NCBI GenBank assembly: GCA_019510095.1
Contig: JAEKLB010000036.1
Coordinates: forward strand, 1-37,591
Length of the DNA stretch: 37,591 nt
Direction: 5' to 3'
DNA from: Acidobacteriota bacterium
Lineage (GTDB): Bacteria; Actinomycetota; Acidimicrobiia; Acidimicrobiales; CADCSY01
The position numbers and the translations under genes were made by a program. Below are positions 23,184 through 29,227 of this stretch, one piece after another. The number at the start of each line of letters is the position of its first letter. The first letter of the stretch is position 1. The notes beneath the pieces are model-generated. The model ran no database searches and was not told the DNA's origin. It was given only the letters and a program-made list of their open reading frames with translations.

Positions 23184-24527
23184 CTAGGCCCGCAGCAGCT
23201 CGGCCAGCTGGAAGGCGAGATCAACGCCCTGGCGGCCGTTCAGCCGCGGGTCGCACATCGTCTCGTAGCGCTCGGCCAGGTCGGCATCGAGGATCTTCTC
23301 CGAGCCACCCAGGCACTCGGTCACGTCGTCGCCCGTGAGCTCGATGTGCACGCCGCCAGGCCAGGTGCCCTCGGCCCGGTGGGCGGCGAAGAAGCCGTGG
23401 ATCTCGGCCAGCACATCGTCGAACTCCCGGGTCTTGTGGCCGGTGGACGAGGTGAAGGTGTTGCCGTGCATCGGGTCGCAGGCCCAGACCACCGGGTGGC
23501 CCGACTCCCGCACAGCGGCGAGCAGGGGCCGGAGCTTCTCCTCGACCGCTCCGGCGCCCATGCGGGCGATGAGGGTCAGGCGGCCGGCGATGCGCTCGGG
23601 GTTGAGGGTCTCGCACAGGTCGACGAGCTCGTTGGGGGTGATCGAGGGACCGACCTTGCAGCCGATGGGGTTCTTGATGCCCCGGTGGAACTCGATGTGG
23701 GCCCCATCGAGCTCCCGGGTGCGTTCGCCGATCCACACCATGTGGGCGGAGCAGTCGTACCAGTCACCGGTGATGGTGTCCTGACGGGTCAGTGCCTCCT
23801 CGTAGCCGAGGATGAGCGCCTCATGGCTCGTGTAGAAGTCGACCTGGTGCAGCTGGACCTCGGTCTGCAGGTCGATGCCGCAGGCCTGCATGAACCGCAT
23901 GGCCCGCTCGATCTCGTCGGCGATGACCTCGTAGCGCTGGCCCTGGGCACTGCTGGCGACGAACTCCTGGTTCCAGGCGTGGACCCGTGAGAGGTCGGCG
24001 AAGCCACCCATGGTGAAGGCGCGGACCAGGTTGAGCGTGGCCGCCGACTGGTGGTAGGCGGTGATGAGCCGATCGGGATCGGGCTGGCGGGCATCGAGGG
24101 TCGGGGCGATGTCGTTGACGATGTGGCCCCGGAACGAGGGCAGGACGAGGTCGCCGATCGTCTCGGTCGGGGCCGAGCGGGGCTTGCCGTACTGGCCGGC
24201 GATGCGGCCGACCTTCACCAGCGGGACGCCGCTCGAGTACGTGAGCACGGCCGCCATCTGGAGGATCACCTTGAGCTTGTCCCGAATGGCGTTGGCCGAG
24301 AAGTGGTCGAAGGACTCGGCGCAGTCGCCGGCCTGGAGCAGGAACGCCTTGCCGTCGGCGACCCGGCCCAGCGCGGCCATCAGGTTGCGGGCCTCGCCAG
24401 CGAAGACCAGCGGGGGATAGGAGGCAAGGGTCTTCAGGGCGCGGTCGAGCGCGCCTGCGTCGGGCCACTCAGGTTGCTGCCCAGCGGGCTTCTCCCGCCA
24501 GGACGACGGCGTCCAGGCACTGCTCAC
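23184..24527 (-). CDS. aroG: Class II DAHP synthase
   Basis: A 447-residue plant-type 3-deoxy-7-phosphoheptulonate synthase, which condenses phosphoenolpyruvate with erythrose 4-phosphate to open the shikimate pathway. Typical stretches are PPLVFAGEARNL, LLQAGDCAESF, VGRIAGQYGKPRS, GIKNPIGCKVGPS and VWACDPMHGNTF; the Cys in AGDC and the His/Glu/Asp metal ligands near MHGN, IELTG and CDPRL are present. Length is normal for class II. The GTG at 24527 follows TACGCT (24535-24540) by seven bases. It stands alone; no other shikimate gene is near. Confidence 0.95.
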   Translation of the reverse strand: MSSAWTPSSWREKPAGQQPEWPDAGALDRALKTLASYPPLVFAGEARNLMAALGRVADGKAFLLQAGDCAESFDHFSANAIRDKLKVILQMAAVLTYSSGVPLVKVGRIAGQYGKPRSAPTETIGDLVLPSFRGHIVNDIAPTLDARQPDPDRLITAYHQSAATLNLVRAFTMGGFADLSRVHAWNQEFVASSAQGQRYEVIADEIERAMRFMQACGIDLQTEVQLHQVDFYTSHEALILGYEEALTRQDTITGDWYDCSAHMVWIGERTRELDGAHIEFHRGIKNPIGCKVGPSITPNELVDLCETLNPERIAGRLTLIARMGAGAVEEKLRPLLAAVRESGHPVVWACDPMHGNTFTSSTGHKTREFDDVLAEIHGFFAAHRAEGTWPGGVHIELTGDDVTECLGGSEKILDADLAERYETMCDPRLNGRQGVDLAFQLAELLRA

Positions 24528-24534
24528 GCCCGAA

Positions 24535-24540
24535 AGCGTA
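24535..24540 (-). promoter_or_regulatory. -10 element of the DAHP synthase gene (leaderless start)
   Basis: TACGCT on the minus strand ends seven bases before the GTG start; no Shine-Dalgarno sequence is seen. Confidence 0.5.
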
Positions 24541-24632
24541 CGGGTGCGTACCGGCGCCGCCGAATCACTTCGGCGGTACGTTCGGCCGGCGTGCCGTTCG
24601 GCCCGCCAGCGACGTGCTCCGGGGAGCCCCAC

Positions 24633-25421
24633 ATGCCTGATGACCGGATCCTCGTTGCCGCCAACGGCCCAGTGGCCACGCTGGTGTTCAACAACCCAGA
24701 GCGCCGCAACGCCGTCTCGCTGGAGATGTGGTTGGAGGTGGCCGAGCAACTCGGTCGCCTGGCGGCGGTCCCGGAGGTCCGCGCCCTGGTGGTGAGCGGC
24801 GCCGGCGGCCGGGCGTTCGTGTCCGGCGCCGACATCTCCAGGTTCGACGACGAGCGGTCGAGCCCGCAGGGCGTGGACCGGTACAACGAGGCCAGCTCGG
24901 CGGCGTACGCGGCGCTCGAAGCGTTCCCGCGCCCGACCATCGCCAAGATCACGGGCGGCTGTGTCGGCGGCGGTGTCAATCTCGCCGTGTGCTGTGACCT
25001 CCGCGTCTGCGACGACAGCGCCCGCTTCTGCGTGCCCGCGGCCAAGCTCGGCCTTGGTTACGGCTATGAGCCAGTGCGCCGCTTGGCCGCGATCGTCGGT
25101 GTGTCCAACGCGACCGACCTGCTGCTCACGGCCCGGCTGATCGATGCCGCCGAGGCGCTCCGAATCGGGCTCGTGCACCGAGTGGTCGCGGCGGCCGAGC
25201 TCGACGCGGTGGTGGACGACCTCGCGGCGTCGGTGGCAGCCAATGCCCCGTTGACCGTCGCCGCCCTGAAGGCGATCTGCAAGGCGGTGGCCGATCCCGG
25301 AGCTCCGGCTGACCGGGGGCGGCTCGACGCGTTGGTGGCGGCCTGCTTCGAGTCCGATGACTACGGCGAGGGCCGCCGCGCGTTCCTCGAGAAGCGTCCA
25401 GCCGACTTCAACGGCCGGTGA
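24633..25421 (+). CDS. Enoyl-CoA hydratase/isomerase family protein
   Basis: A 262-residue crotonase-fold protein. The oxyanion-hole regions are FVSGADIS and GGCVGGGVNLAVCCD, and a glutamate is present in LGLGYGYEPVRR at about the first catalytic Glu position. The family hydrates or isomerises enoyl-CoA thioesters in fatty-acid or amino-acid breakdown; the exact substrate is not readable. The ATG at 24633 is preceded by GGGGAG at good spacing. An alternative GTG at 24591 lies eight bases after TACGTT (24577-24582), which would give a leaderless product 14 residues longer. It diverges from the DAHP synthase gene. Confidence 0.85.
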   Translation: MPDDRILVAANGPVATLVFNNPERRNAVSLEMWLEVAEQLGRLAAVPEVRALVVSGAGGRAFVSGADISRFDDERSSPQGVDRYNEASSAAYAALEAFPRPTIAKITGGCVGGGVNLAVCCDLRVCDDSARFCVPAAKLGLGYGYEPVRRLAAIVGVSNATDLLLTARLIDAAEALRIGLVHRVVAAAELDAVVDDLAASVAANAPLTVAALKAICKAVADPGAPADRGRLDALVAACFESDDYGEGRRAFLEKRPADFNGR

Positions 25422-25433
25422 GCGGCCCGGTCG

Positions 25434-25832
25434 TCAGCCGACCGCGGCGTCGATCGTCATGCGGAGAAGCACACGACCCTCTCGCTCCATCGCGGCGCGG
25501 TAGTCGTCCCAGTCGGGGTGCTCGCCCGAGAGGGTGCGGTAGTACGCGACGAGGTGCTCCATGGCCTCAGGCAGCCGGACGATCTCCACCGGTCCGTCGA
25601 CCTGGATCCAGGGGCCGAAGAACTCACCGCTGAAGACGCACAGGGATGCACGCGGGGTGCGTTCGAGGTTGCGGACCTTCGCCAGGTGCCGGCGGCTCGA
25701 GATCACGGCGTAGCCGTCGTCATCGATGCCGACCGACACCGGCGACATCTGGGGGCTGCCGTCGCGCTTGGTGGTGGCGAGGATCGCCCGATGGTGGTGG
25801 CGGATGAAGTCCCTCGCCGCGTCGATCTCCAT
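25434..25832 (-). CDS. PPOX-class (F420/FMN-binding split-barrel) protein
   Basis: A 132-residue small beta-barrel protein resembling pyridoxamine 5'-phosphate oxidase-like, F420-dependent enzymes (family TIGR03618-like): FIRHHHRAILATTKRDGSPQMSPVSVGIDDDG, then RRHLAKVRNLERTPRASLCV and a central PWIQVDGPVEIV. Such proteins bind FMN or F420 and reduce diverse compounds. The gene begins ten bases after the end of the sigma factor gene and is probably co-transcribed with it. Confidence 0.8.
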   Translation of the reverse strand: MEIDAARDFIRHHHRAILATTKRDGSPQMSPVSVGIDDDGYAVISSRRHLAKVRNLERTPRASLCVFSGEFFGPWIQVDGPVEIVRLPEAMEHLVAYYRTLSGEHPDWDDYRAAMEREGRVLLRMTIDAAVG

Positions 25833-25842
25833 GCGGAGCTCG

Positions 25843-26670
25843 TTATGCAGCGGTGAGGGCGTCGGCGTCGAGCTTCAGCTCGTCGACGGCCCGCTTCACG
25901 ATGCGGCGGGCGGCCTCGGCGGTGACCCCGAGCACCTCGCCTACCTCGCGGAAGCTCTTCTTCTGCCCGTCGTGGAGGCCGAAGCGATGCTCGACGGCCA
26001 CGCGTGACCGGTCGTCGAGCCGGCCGAGGAGGTCGCCGACCATCTCGTCCTCCATCGCCGCGATGACGATTGCCTCCGGCCCGGGGACCTGGGCGGGGAG
26101 GATGTCGACCAGCTCCTGGTCGCCGTCGTCGCCGATCTGGCGGTCGAGGCTGGTCGGGGTCGACAGCCGGTGCAGGTGGGCGAGCTCGGCATCGAGGTCG
26201 TCGCCCTCACCGGAGACCTGGCGCAGTGCTGCCCGCAGCTGGGCCGACCGCTCGCTGGGCAGGCGGACGAGGCTGGCCTTCTGGTCGAGGGCGCGGCCGA
26301 TCGACTGGCGGATCCAGAACGTGGCGTAGGTCGAGAACTTGAAGCCCTTGCGCCAGTCGAACTTGTCGACGGCGTGCTCGAGGCCGAGGTTGCCCTCCTG
26401 GATCAGGTCAAGGAGGTCCATCCCCGGGGGGAGGGGGTAGCGGCGGGCGATGCTGACGACGAGGCGGAGGTTGGCCCGGATGAAGTGGTCCTTGGCCCGG
26501 GCGCCCTCGCGGGCGGCCCGCTTCAGCTCTGCCTTGCGCTCACCGGCGTCGAGGCGGGCCTGGGCCTCATGGCCCCGTTCGACCTTCTGCGACAGCTCGC
26601 GCTCCATGGCCGCGTCGAGCAGCGGCACCATTCCGATCTCGTGGAGGTATTGACCGACTGAATCTCTCAT
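25843..26670 (-). CDS. RpoD-like sigma factor (group 2 type)
   Basis: A 275-residue sigma-70 family protein. Region 1.2 is DSVGQYLHEIGMVPLLDAAMERELSQ, and regions 2.1-2.4 include FIRANLRLVVSIARRYP, MDLLDLIQEGNLGLEHAVDKFDWRKGFKFSTYATFWIRQSIGRAL. A region 3 follows, and region 4 (DDRSRVAVEHRFGLHDGQKKSFREVGEVLGVTAEAARRIVKRAVDEL) ends the protein. It lacks the long region 1.1 of the main housekeeping factor and looks like an alternative, stress or growth-phase sigma. An in-frame TTG at 26685 would add five residues; neither start has a clear Shine-Dalgarno sequence. It is followed by the PPOX gene and diverges from nadD. Confidence 0.9.
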   Translation of the reverse strand: MRDSVGQYLHEIGMVPLLDAAMERELSQKVERGHEAQARLDAGERKAELKRAAREGARAKDHFIRANLRLVVSIARRYPLPPGMDLLDLIQEGNLGLEHAVDKFDWRKGFKFSTYATFWIRQSIGRALDQKASLVRLPSERSAQLRAALRQVSGEGDDLDAELAHLHRLSTPTSLDRQIGDDGDQELVDILPAQVPGPEAIVIAAMEDEMVGDLLGRLDDRSRVAVEHRFGLHDGQKKSFREVGEVLGVTAEAARRIVKRAVDELKLDADALTAA

Positions 26671-26788
26671 TGCGAAGGTTCCCAACGTTCGTCACACCGA
26701 TGTCATTCCCTCGAGGTCCCGTGACTCCGGTCACGGACGGTGGAGCGTCACTGTCGCCCCTACCCCGGTGCGGTAGGCAGTAGCCACG

Positions 26789-27373
26789 ATGTCAGGGATC
26801 GGCGTGTTCGGCGGGACATTTGATCCCATTCACGTCGGTCACCTGGTCACCGCCGTCAACGTGCGGCACGCCCTGGATCTCGAAAAGGTCCTGCTGGTCG
26901 TGGCCAACGACCCGTGGCAAAAGGCCGGCACGGTCGTTGCCCCGGCCTCCGACCGGTTGGCGATGGTGACCGCCGCCGTGGCCGCGGTGCCCGGGCTGGA
27001 AGCGGACGCCACCGAGCTCGAGCAGGGCGGGCCAAGCTACACGGCCGACACCCTCAGGGTGGTGTCGGCCAGGCACCCCGGGGCTGACCTTTTCCTCATC
27101 CTGGGCTCCGACGCCGCCGCCCTGCTCGACACCTGGGAGCGGGTGGAGGAGATCCGGGCCCGAGCCACCCTCGTCATCGTCCGGCGCCCCGGGGCCGTCG
27201 AGGTGCTCCCGCCCGACGGGTGGCGGGCCCAGTCGCTCGAGGTGCCCAGGCTGGAGGTGTCGAGCACGGATCTGCGGGCCCGCTTCGCCGACGGGCGCCC
27301 GCTCGAGTGGCTGGTCCCGGAGCCCGCGATCGGCGTCGTGCGCGCCCGCGGCCTGTACGAGCCTCGCCGGTGA
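26789..27373 (+). CDS. nadD: Nicotinate-nucleotide adenylyltransferase
   Basis: A 194-residue nucleotidyltransferase of NAD synthesis that joins ATP to nicotinate mononucleotide. The family motif GGTFDPIHVGHL is at the N terminus, and SSTDLRAR near the end matches the ISSTxIR motif. Length is normal. TAGGCA (26774-26779) lies nine bases before the ATG, so a very short leader is likely. The downstream gene overlaps by GTGA. Confidence 0.95.
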   Translation: MSGIGVFGGTFDPIHVGHLVTAVNVRHALDLEKVLLVVANDPWQKAGTVVAPASDRLAMVTAAVAAVPGLEADATELEQGGPSYTADTLRVVSARHPGADLFLILGSDAAALLDTWERVEEIRARATLVIVRRPGAVEVLPPDGWRAQSLEVPRLEVSSTDLRARFADGRPLEWLVPEPAIGVVRARGLYEPRR

Positions 27374-28131
27374 CCGCGGTGCTGCCCGAGCAGGGCGACG
27401 GCAGCCGCCGCCGGCGTCGCCAGGAGGCGGTTCGCCGGCGGCGGACCCAGCGGTCGGTCGCTGCCGTGGGCCTCGGCGCCGCCCTCCTGATCGGGTATGT
27501 CGTGCTGCGGCACAACTCGCCGGGGTACTTGCGGCCGACCTTTGCCACTCCGACGACGGTGCGGGCGGCGGTCGAGGACGTGCCCGCCGGACCGCCTCCC
27601 GGTCTGGTTGCCGTGGTCGACGGGGCCGGGCAGCTCCGATCGCTGACCGTGCTGGCGGTCGCGCCGTCGGGCAGTGGCGGTGACCTCGTCCATGTCCCCA
27701 CCGGCACGCTGCTCGAGTCGTCCGCCGGCGCGGTGCCCGCCCGTGAGCTCATGGCCAGCGGCGGATTGGGCGCCGTCGGTGACGCGCTCGGCAAGCTGTT
27801 GGGCGCCGACCTGCTCGCGGTCCAGGTGTCCGTCGACCGGCTGCCGGTAGGGCTGAGTGCCTCGGGCACCGCCGATCTGGCCGCGATCGCCACCGACCAG
27901 CAGGTCTGGGACCGATGGCTGGCGGCCATCAGGGCTGGCTCGGTGAGCGAGCCGTCGCCGGCGGTGGTGGGGGAGTTGGGCAACGAGCTGCTGGCCCTGT
28001 CGACCGGCGAGGTCGACCACCATCAGCTCCCCGTTGAGTCGGTCGGCGAGGGCCTCGAGCGGGTCAGGGTCGCCGACCTCGACGGCCTGGTCGCCCGCGT
28101 CTTTCCTGGCCGGATTCCGGCGGGGCCGTGA
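27370..28131 (+). CDS. LCP-like membrane-anchored protein
   Basis: A 253-residue protein with an Arg-rich cytoplasmic start (SRRRRRQEAVRRRRTQRS), one membrane segment at about 28-45, and an extracytoplasmic part that resembles a LytR-CpsA-Psr (LCP) domain: LRSLTVLAVAPSGSGGDLVHVPTGTLLES, then a GLGAVGDALGKLLGADLLAVQVSV segment. LCP proteins attach glycopolymers to peptidoglycan. The usual conserved Arg and Asp pairs are not obvious and the domain is short, so it may be a non-catalytic relative. An LCP-type gene between nadD and rsfS is common in actinobacteria. GTG start overlaps the nadD stop. Confidence 0.55.
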   Translation: MTAVLPEQGDGSRRRRRQEAVRRRRTQRSVAAVGLGAALLIGYVVLRHNSPGYLRPTFATPTTVRAAVEDVPAGPPPGLVAVVDGAGQLRSLTVLAVAPSGSGGDLVHVPTGTLLESSAGAVPARELMASGGLGAVGDALGKLLGADLLAVQVSVDRLPVGLSASGTADLAAIATDQQVWDRWLAAIRAGSVSEPSPAVVGELGNELLALSTGEVDHHQLPVESVGEGLERVRVADLDGLVARVFPGRIPAGP

Positions 28132-28148
28132 TCCCGCTGGTCGACCCG

Positions 28149-28154
28149 TACGGT
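28149..28154 (+). promoter_or_regulatory. -10-like element before rsfS leader ORF
   Basis: TACGGT ends six bases before a GTG at 28161, the same geometry as the leaderless genes, although the next long gene (rsfS) starts 80 or more bases later. Confidence 0.4.
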
Positions 28155-28160
28155 TGGTGG

Positions 28161-28247
28161 GTGGCTTCGACGTGGGAGCCACCCGGGCCGGGTACGTGTC
28201 GGCCCATGTCCCGCCATGCCGAGCTGAGGAGCCTGCCCTGCCGTTGA
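28161..28247 (+). CDS. Possible leaderless 28-residue leader ORF coupled to rsfS
   Basis: The frame GTG GCT TCG ... ends with TGA at 28245-28247, overlapping the TTG start of rsfS at 28244. The peptide begins MASTWEPPGPGTCRPMSRHA and shows no homology I can recognise. It is placed six bases after TACGGT, so ribosomes could load on the mRNA end, translate it and restart at rsfS. Coding status is unproved. Confidence 0.3.
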   Translation: MASTWEPPGPGTCRPMSRHAELRSLPCR

Positions 28248-28618
28248 CCAGCACCGAGAAGGCAGTGATCGCCGCGCGGGCGGCTGCCGACAAGCTCGGT
28301 ACGGACACCGTCGTCCTCGATGTCGGCGAGGTGTTGTCGATCGTCGAGCACTTCGTGATCGCCGGTGCCCCCAACACCCGTCAGGTGCGGAGCATCGCCG
28401 AGGAGGTCGAGGACAAGATCAAGGAGGCCGGCGGTGATGGCCCCCTGCGGATCGAGGGCACCGACGACTTCCACTGGGTCCTGCTCGACTTCGGCGACCT
28501 GGTCGTCCATGTCTTCCTGGACGAGACGCGCGCCTTCTACGAGCTCGAGCGGCTGTGGGCCGATGTGCCGCGGCTCGACTGGGAGGCCAGCGCGGCGGCG
28601 GACGCTCGCTCTCGATGA
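28244..28618 (+). CDS. rsfS: Ribosome silencing factor RsfS
   Basis: A 124-residue protein with the RsfS/Iojap core: KLGTDTVVLDVGEVLSIVEHFVIAGAPNTRQVRSIAEEVEDKIKEAG, then IEGTDDFHWVLLDFGDLVVHVF and RAFYELERLWAD. It binds L14 and blocks joining of ribosomal subunits when nutrients run short. The start is uncertain: TTG at 28244 lies 12 bases after GAGGAG, and a GTG at 28196 would add 16 residues. It follows nadD and the LCP-like gene, the conserved order. Confidence 0.88.
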   Translation: MTSTEKAVIAARAAADKLGTDTVVLDVGEVLSIVEHFVIAGAPNTRQVRSIAEEVEDKIKEAGGDGPLRIEGTDDFHWVLLDFGDLVVHVFLDETRAFYELERLWADVPRLDWEASAAADARSR

Positions 28619-28619
28619 G

Positions 28620-28648
28620 CCGGGGGCCGCTCGCGTGAGCGGGCCCGG
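28620..28648. terminator. Hairpin between rsfS and tRNA-Ala
   Basis: Two stacked stems, CCGGG/CCCGG and CCGCTC/GAGCGG with a GCGT loop, lie directly after the rsfS stop and before the 3' end of the convergent tRNA gene. It can serve both transcripts. Confidence 0.6.
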
Positions 28649-28667
28649 TCGCCGAACGGGGGAAGAG

Positions 28668-28740
28668 TGGAGCTGAGGGGAATCGAACCCCTGACCTTCT
28701 CCATGCCATGGAGACGCTCTACCAACTGAGCCACAGCCCC
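28668..28740 (-). tRNA. tRNA-Ala (anticodon GGC)
   Basis: The minus strand folds into a full cloverleaf of 73 bases: acceptor GGGGCTG with CAGCTCC (one G-T pair), D arm around GGCTCAGTTGGTAGAGC, anticodon stem TCTCC/GGAGA with loop ATGGCAT, and T arm CAGGGGTTCGATTCCCCT. The anticodon GGC reads GCC and GCT. The 3' CCA is not encoded, so it must be added enzymatically. TAACGT (28754-28759) lies 13 bases upstream and is the likely -10 box. Confidence 0.97.
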
Positions 28741-28753
28741 GAGTGGGAGCACG

Positions 28754-28759
28754 ACGTTA
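28754..28759 (-). promoter_or_regulatory. -10 element of tRNA-Ala
   Basis: TAACGT on the minus strand, 13 bases before the mature 5' end. It is A/T-rich in a G/C-rich setting. Confidence 0.45.
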
Positions 28760-28801
28760 CCAGGCCCCGACTGGCACCCCTTCAGTGTCAGAGCCCATCT
28801 G

Positions 28802-28807
28802 TACCTT
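28802..28807 (+). promoter_or_regulatory. -10 element of the PD-(D/E)XK gene (leaderless start)
   Basis: TACCTT ends seven bases before the ATG at 28815. No Shine-Dalgarno sequence is present. Confidence 0.5.
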
Positions 28808-28814
28808 TCGAGGC

Positions 28815-29213
28815 ATGGTTGCACCGACGCCATCCGAGATCGGCTCCACGGCCGAGAGGGAGGTCGCGTACCGGCTACACCGAGCGGGGTGGGACGTGTT
28901 CGTTCCCTACTTCGCGCCGCACTCCCGGGTCGATCTTCTTGCCGGCCGTGATGCCCAGCTACTGCGGGTGCAGTGCAAGACATCGAGGCTTTCGAACGGC
29001 GCGGTGTCCTTCTCGACGTGCAGCAACACCGGCAACGAGCCGCGGAGCTATGACGGCGAAATCGACGCGTTCGGCGTGTACTCGCCTGAGCTCGATCGGG
29101 TCTTTCTGGTGCCATTCGACGGCACGCCGACTCGTCGCTGCTACCTCAGGCTCGAGCCGGCGAGGAACGGCCAATCTCTCGGGTTGCGCTCGGCCGATCA
29201 GTTCGTGGTCTGA
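28815..29213 (+). CDS. Orphan PD-(D/E)XK nuclease-like protein (intron-endonuclease family)
   Basis: A 132-residue protein resembling the group-I-intron-associated PD-(D/E)XK endonucleases (PDDEXK_5 type): STAEREVAYRLHRAGWDVFVPY, the motif VDLLAG (Asp), then LLRVQCKTS (Gln-x-Lys in place of Glu-x-Lys), followed by YDGEIDAFGVYSPELDRVFLVPF. The active-site positions D, Q/E, K are kept, so activity is possible. No group I intron surrounds it. ATG at 28815 is used because TACCTT (28802-28807) ends seven bases before it. It stands divergently beside the tRNA-Ala gene and ends 14 bases from leuS. Confidence 0.7.
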   Translation: MVAPTPSEIGSTAEREVAYRLHRAGWDVFVPYFAPHSRVDLLAGRDAQLLRVQCKTSRLSNGAVSFSTCSNTGNEPRSYDGEIDAFGVYSPELDRVFLVPFDGTPTRRCYLRLEPARNGQSLGLRSADQFVV

Positions 29214-29227
29214 CCCGCCGAGCCGAC

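Noticed and set aside
26686-26788. Riboswitch or leader RNA before nadD or the sigma gene
   Set aside because: The gap is only about 100 bases and I see no conserved structured motif.
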